From assembly GCA_905236145.1 (NCBI GenBank), contig CAJOOE010000166.1, positions 1 to 24,900 on the forward strand: a stretch of DNA of 24,900 nt, written 5' to 3'. The notes under the pieces were generated by a model. The model was not told the DNA's origin and made no database searches. It saw only the letters and a program-made list of their open reading frames with translations. Shown in pieces: positions 22,186 through 24,900 of the stretch; position 1 is the first letter of the stretch; each line of letters starts with the position of its first letter. This stretch comes from an uncultured Selenomonadaceae bacterium. Its GTDB lineage: Bacteria; Bacillota; Negativicutes; Selenomonadales; Selenomonadaceae. The position numbers were made by a program, and so were the translations under genes.

Positions 22186-22617
22186 ATGTTTGGCATAGGC
22201 GGAGGAGAGTTTTTACTGATTTTGATTGCGGGATTGATTTTATTCGGGCCGTCAAAATTGCCGGAATTGGGCAGAGCACTCGGAAAAGGTTTGCGGGAAT
22301 TTCGCAAGGCTCAAGCCGCACTCTCCGCAACTTTGGAAGAATCTGTTTCGGAATCGGAAAAAAAATCCGCGACGAAGGCAACGCCGGTCGAAAAAATTCA
22401 ACCTTCCGCACCGACTGTGGACGACGTGATAAATACAGCCAAACAAAGTCCGATTAAAAATTCCGATGAAAAATCTGATAAGCCGGACAGTTTGTCCGAC
22501 GGGGAGAAGGCAAATGAAAAAATTTTTGACGATAATTCCGGCGGTGTTGCTGATAATGTCGGCAACGGCGGGAGCGATGCCGATAAAAACCGCGACGGAA
22601 ACGGCTCTGAAAAATAA
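22186..22617 (+). CDS. tatA: Sec-independent (twin-arginine) translocase protein TatA/TatB family
   Basis: 143 residues. The N-terminal transmembrane helix GGGEFLLILIAGLILFG is followed by the hinge and amphipathic helix PSKLPELGRALGKGLREFRK, the TatA/TatB signature. The rest (about residues 50-143) is a charged, disordered tail rich in Ser, Asp, Lys and Asn. It forms the protein-conducting part of the Tat system, which would export HyaA, the divergent neighbour. No tatC is present in the window. The start ATG at 22186 follows GGAGGAG (22174-22180). The last 104 nt overlap the start of tolC in another frame, so the final 34 residues are dictated by tolC's signal-peptide codons; the tail has probably drifted through a lost stop. 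TatA versus TatB cannot be decided from sequence alone. Confidence 0.88.
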   Translation: MFGIGGGEFLLILIAGLILFGPSKLPELGRALGKGLREFRKAQAALSATLEESVSESEKKSATKATPVEKIQPSAPTVDDVINTAKQSPIKNSDEKSDKPDSLSDGEKANEKIFDDNSGGVADNVGNGGSDADKNRDGNGSEK

Positions 22618-23767
22618 TCCGGATTTGCAGAGGACGGAACATTCAATCGCGGTCGCGGAGGAGTCTTTGAAATCAGCGAAGGCACAAAAAGGCTTTTCGG
22701 TTTCCGCAACCGCAAGCGGCAGTTTTTCAAAGACTGAAGGCAGTGCGGACTCGGAAGGAGTTTCCGGCGGATTGACCGGCTCTGTTCCGCTGTACTCCGG
22801 GAGAAAATTGGAATCTCAAATAAAATCTGCGGAATTGGGTATCGACATAGCGAAATTTGATTACGCCCAAGCAAAGGACGATTTGATTTACTCCGTCGCC
22901 TCCGCTTATGTTGACGCACTGGAAAATTTGGCGACTTCAAAAGTCGATCTGGAAACGGAAAGCAATTTATCCGAACACGAAAGAAATATTGCCGCACTCT
23001 ATGATGCCGGAGCAAAGGCGAAAATAGATTATTTGCGGGCTCAAGTAGAAACGAGCAACGCCCTTCAGGACGCGGCAAAATCTCACGCCGCCTACGAAGT
23101 CAGCCTTGCAAATTTGGCAACGCTCATGTCGCTTGATTCGATTATGAATTTGACGGTTGAGGAAATCGGAGTAAATTCAAATATCGGAGATTTGGAAAAT
23201 TACCTTACTGCTGCCGAAAACAACCGGGAAGATTTGAAAGCGGACGAGTTGAGGATTGAGCAGGGTGAATTAAACGTAATTATTGCAAAATCCGGTTGGA
23301 AACCTTCAATTTCGGCAAGTGCCGGTACCGGAATAGATTCCCGGTCAAGAAGTTGGCATATAACTCCGGACGTTTCTGCGGGAGTCAGTGCGAACTGGAG
23401 CATTTTTGACGGAGGAGTTACACGAGCGGAAGTCGATTCCGCAAAATTGGAAGTCGAACGCCTCAAACTTGCAATGAAATCGGACGTTGATTCTGTCCGG
23501 GAGTCGGTCATCACGGCTTACAAAAATTTGAAAATTGCGTTGATGAGAGTGCGGACGACTCAAAAGGCGGCGGAACTTGCAGAAGAAGAACGCTATATAG
23601 CGACGGAAAAATACAATGCCGGCGAAGGAATTTTGCTTGACATTTTGGACGCTGAAGTTGCTCTGTCAACCGCGAAAAAAAATCATGTCAGTGCAAAATA
23701 TGACGTTGCCCGTTACAGTTTCGACCTCGCCCACGCAACCGGAAACACTCTTGCAGCAATTCGCTGA
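22514..23767 (+). CDS. tolC: TolC-family outer membrane efflux protein
   Basis: 417-residue outer-membrane channel of the TolC/OEP family. A cleavable signal peptide (MKKFLTIIPAVLLIMSATAG, cut near residue 21) precedes two repeats of the long alpha-helical hairpin. The first has ALKNNPDL, SVPLYSGRKLE and VASAYVDALE. The second has SAGVSANWSIFDGGVTRAEV, VITAYKNLKIAL, YNAGEGILLDILDAEVALS and SFDLAHATG. Such a protein requires an outer membrane and is the best evidence in the window for a diderm cell. The ATG at 22514 follows GGGGAGAAGG; a longer in-frame start at 22466 lies deeper in tatA, lacks a ribosome-binding site and would spoil the signal peptide. It overlaps tatA by 104 nt. No inner-membrane pump or adaptor gene is adjacent, so the substrate is unknown. 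Confidence 0.92.
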   Translation: MKKFLTIIPAVLLIMSATAGAMPIKTATETALKNNPDLQRTEHSIAVAEESLKSAKAQKGFSVSATASGSFSKTEGSADSEGVSGGLTGSVPLYSGRKLESQIKSAELGIDIAKFDYAQAKDDLIYSVASAYVDALENLATSKVDLETESNLSEHERNIAALYDAGAKAKIDYLRAQVETSNALQDAAKSHAAYEVSLANLATLMSLDSIMNLTVEEIGVNSNIGDLENYLTAAENNREDLKADELRIEQGELNVIIAKSGWKPSISASAGTGIDSRSRSWHITPDVSAGVSANWSIFDGGVTRAEVDSAKLEVERLKLAMKSDVDSVRESVITAYKNLKIALMRVRTTQKAAELAEEERYIATEKYNAGEGILLDILDAEVALSTAKKNHVSAKYDVARYSFDLAHATGNTLAAIR

Positions 23768-23890
23768 ACCCGGACAGATACTTACAGATTTTTAATATTA
23801 TTGCAGGATTTTCAAAAGTTGTGTTAAAAATTCACAGCTATTATACAGGCAAAAGAAAAAGACAAGAAATTTTTTGAGGAGGTATTCGTA

Positions 23891-24694
23891 ATGAAAAGAA
23901 TTTTTCAGATTTTCGGCTTGATGTTGGCGGCGTTGTTTGTGCTGACCGGAATTAAAGCCGAAGCCGCACCGGATTGGAATAATCGCGTTGTCAAAGCAAC
24001 AGGTATCGGTGTCATCAATCCGAACGCAAGGACTCATGCTCAAGGTATCGCCATGGCAAGACGTGCTGCCATAACCGACGCACAACGCAACCTTTTGGAA
24101 ACGTTGCAGGGCGTTCAAGTCACTTCCGAAGTCACCGTCAGAGATTACATCACCGAATCCGACATAATTCAAACCAGAGTTGAAGGTGTTCTCAAAGGTG
24201 CGGAGATTATCGGAGAAAGAGAAATTTCCGGCGGCATTGAAATTACAATGCAAGTTCCGATGTTCGGTGCAAGCAGTCTTGCAGAGGCGGTAATGGAACG
24301 CCCGGCGGAAGTTGTTCCCTTCCCCGCTCCGACCGCCGAAGTTCCGGCTCCTCCGACTTCCTACAGCGGCGGCTATACCGGTCTTGTAATTGATTGTCGC
24401 GGCTTGGGACTCAATCCGGTCATGAGTCCCGTTATCAAAAATTCCGCAGGCACAAAAATTTACGGTCACATAAATCTTGACTACGATCTCGTTATTCGCG
24501 ACGGTATGGTCAATTACGCTCCCGATATGAGCGGTGCGGCCCGTGCAGGTTCCAATCCTTTGGTGATTCGTGCGGAGCGTTTGGAAGATCACAACGCAAA
24601 CCCGGTTATCAGCGTCAACGATTCAAATATGGTCTTGTCTGCAAATGAAACCGGCGGATTTTTGGGAAGAATGGCTGTCGTGTTCCTTTATTGA
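23891..24694 (+). CDS. Exported LPP20-like protein of unknown function
   Basis: 267 residues. A signal peptide (KRIFQIFGLMLAALFVLTG, probable cut after AEA at residue 25) has no cysteine at the cleavage site, so it is not a lipoprotein despite the family name. Residues about 35-125 resemble the LPP20/FlgT N-terminal type domain: ATGIGVINPNARTHAQG, then ARRAAITDAQRNLLETLQGV. A Pro-rich linker follows (residues 139-156, PFPAPTAEVPAPP), then a second domain starting YTGLVIDCRGLGLNPVMSPV and ending RMAVVFLY. I recall similar two-domain proteins in Negativicutes without a known role. The ATG at 23891 follows GAGGAGGT. A possible promoter in the 123-nt gap after tolC (TTATAC near 23841) is too weak to call. 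A strong terminator follows, so it is probably a single-gene unit in the cell envelope. Confidence 0.82.
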   Translation: MKRIFQIFGLMLAALFVLTGIKAEAAPDWNNRVVKATGIGVINPNARTHAQGIAMARRAAITDAQRNLLETLQGVQVTSEVTVRDYITESDIIQTRVEGVLKGAEIIGEREISGGIEITMQVPMFGASSLAEAVMERPAEVVPFPAPTAEVPAPPTSYSGGYTGLVIDCRGLGLNPVMSPVIKNSAGTKIYGHINLDYDLVIRDGMVNYAPDMSGAARAGSNPLVIRAERLEDHNANPVISVNDSNMVLSANETGGFLGRMAVVFLY

Positions 24695-24726
24695 GAAAAT
24701 CAAATAAATCCGTAATAAAATAAAAG

Positions 24727-24765
24727 AGCGTCGGCTGAGGACTTCAACCGACGCTTGTTTTTTTT
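24727..24765 (+). terminator. Strong, probably bidirectional terminator
   Basis: AGCGTCGG (24727-24734) pairs perfectly with CCGACGCT (24748-24755), then TTGTTTTTTTT. An A-rich run before the left arm would serve as the T-run for the convergent minus-strand gene that ends at 24785. Confidence 0.88.
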
Positions 24766-24784
24766 GCAAAATTTTTGCCCGGAT

Positions 24785-24900
24785 TCACCGATAAATTTTT
24801 CCGTCAACGATCGAAAATTTTATGTCAAAATTTTCGTCGAATATCGTAAAATCAGCCGCCTTGCCGACTTCCAAAGATCCGGTTTCGTCGTAAATATTTA
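24785..24900 (-). CDS. nagA: C-terminal end of an amidohydrolase, probably N-acetylglucosamine-6-phosphate deacetylase (5' end outside window)
   Basis: The minus strand is open from the window edge to a TGA at 24787-24785 and encodes 37 residues. They include GSLEVGKAADFTIFDENFD, then IKFSIVDGKIYR and stop. The GSLEVGKxADFxxxD segment followed by a short strand ending in DGK is the typical end of amidohydrolases that close with a small beta-sandwich. The ending DENFDIKFSIVDGK fits NagA best, but dihydroorotase-like and imidazolonepropionase-like enzymes end similarly. No catalytic residues are within the window, so the symbol is tentative. Confidence 0.6.
   Translation of the reverse strand, partial: NIYDETGSLEVGKAADFTIFDENFDIKFSIVDGKIYR

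Overview
The window reads as a chromosomal segment of a diderm Firmicute, most likely from the Negativicutes (Selenomonas/Veillonella-like relatives). RpoB, RpoC and the ribosomal/isoprenoid genes look Firmicute-like and Shine-Dalgarno sequences are strong (AAAGGAG, GGAGG). Yet there is a TolC-type outer-membrane efflux protein, a TatA protein and a membrane-bound [NiFe] hydrogenase. The ispH-rpsA adjacency is also common in this group. Genus-level placement is not possible from sequence reading alone. No tRNA, rRNA, CRISPR array, insertion sequence or phage gene was seen.

Layout. 1-5469 (+): 3' part of rpoB, complete rpoC, terminator. 5497-7890 (+): promoter, O-acetylhomoserine sulfhydrylase (metY), cysteine synthase (cysK), terminator; together a sulfide-assimilation operon. 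7900-10289 (-): a PaaI-like thioesterase overlapping a short RNase R by 4 nt. 10347-12130 (+): promoter, HtrA-type protease, RlmH methyltransferase (4-nt overlap), terminator. 12209-14462 (+): DUF362 ferredoxin-like protein and cobalt-precorrin methyltransferase CbiD. 14499-14816: a compact, apparently complete type I toxin-antitoxin locus, bounded by an 18-bp direct repeat. It holds a promoter, a Shine-Dalgarno hairpin, a 25-residue hydrophobic peptide gene and a convergent antisense RNA with its own promoter and terminator. 14864-15664 (-): double-receiver response regulator. 15824-17927 (-): promoter, ispH, rpsA (16-nt overlap), terminator. 17972-22126 (-): hyaA-hyaB-hyaC uptake hydrogenase, with a large inverted array of GGTGGAAAG-type repeats between hyaA and hyaB. 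22141-23767 (+): tatA overlapping tolC by 104 nt. 23891-24765 (+): exported LPP20-like protein and terminator. 24785-24900 (-): C-terminal end of an amidohydrolase, probably NagA.

How the genes work together. HyaA carries a twin-arginine signal and is divergently transcribed from tatA, so the exported hydrogenase and part of its translocase are neighbours. HyaC would pass electrons from H2 oxidation to the quinone pool. MetY and CysK both fix sulfide into amino acids. The most interesting items are the toxin/antisense-RNA locus at 14499-14816, the inverted repeat array inside the hydrogenase operon at 20647-20908, and a threefold tandem repeat of a roughly 46-residue module inside RpoC where relatives I know carry one copy.
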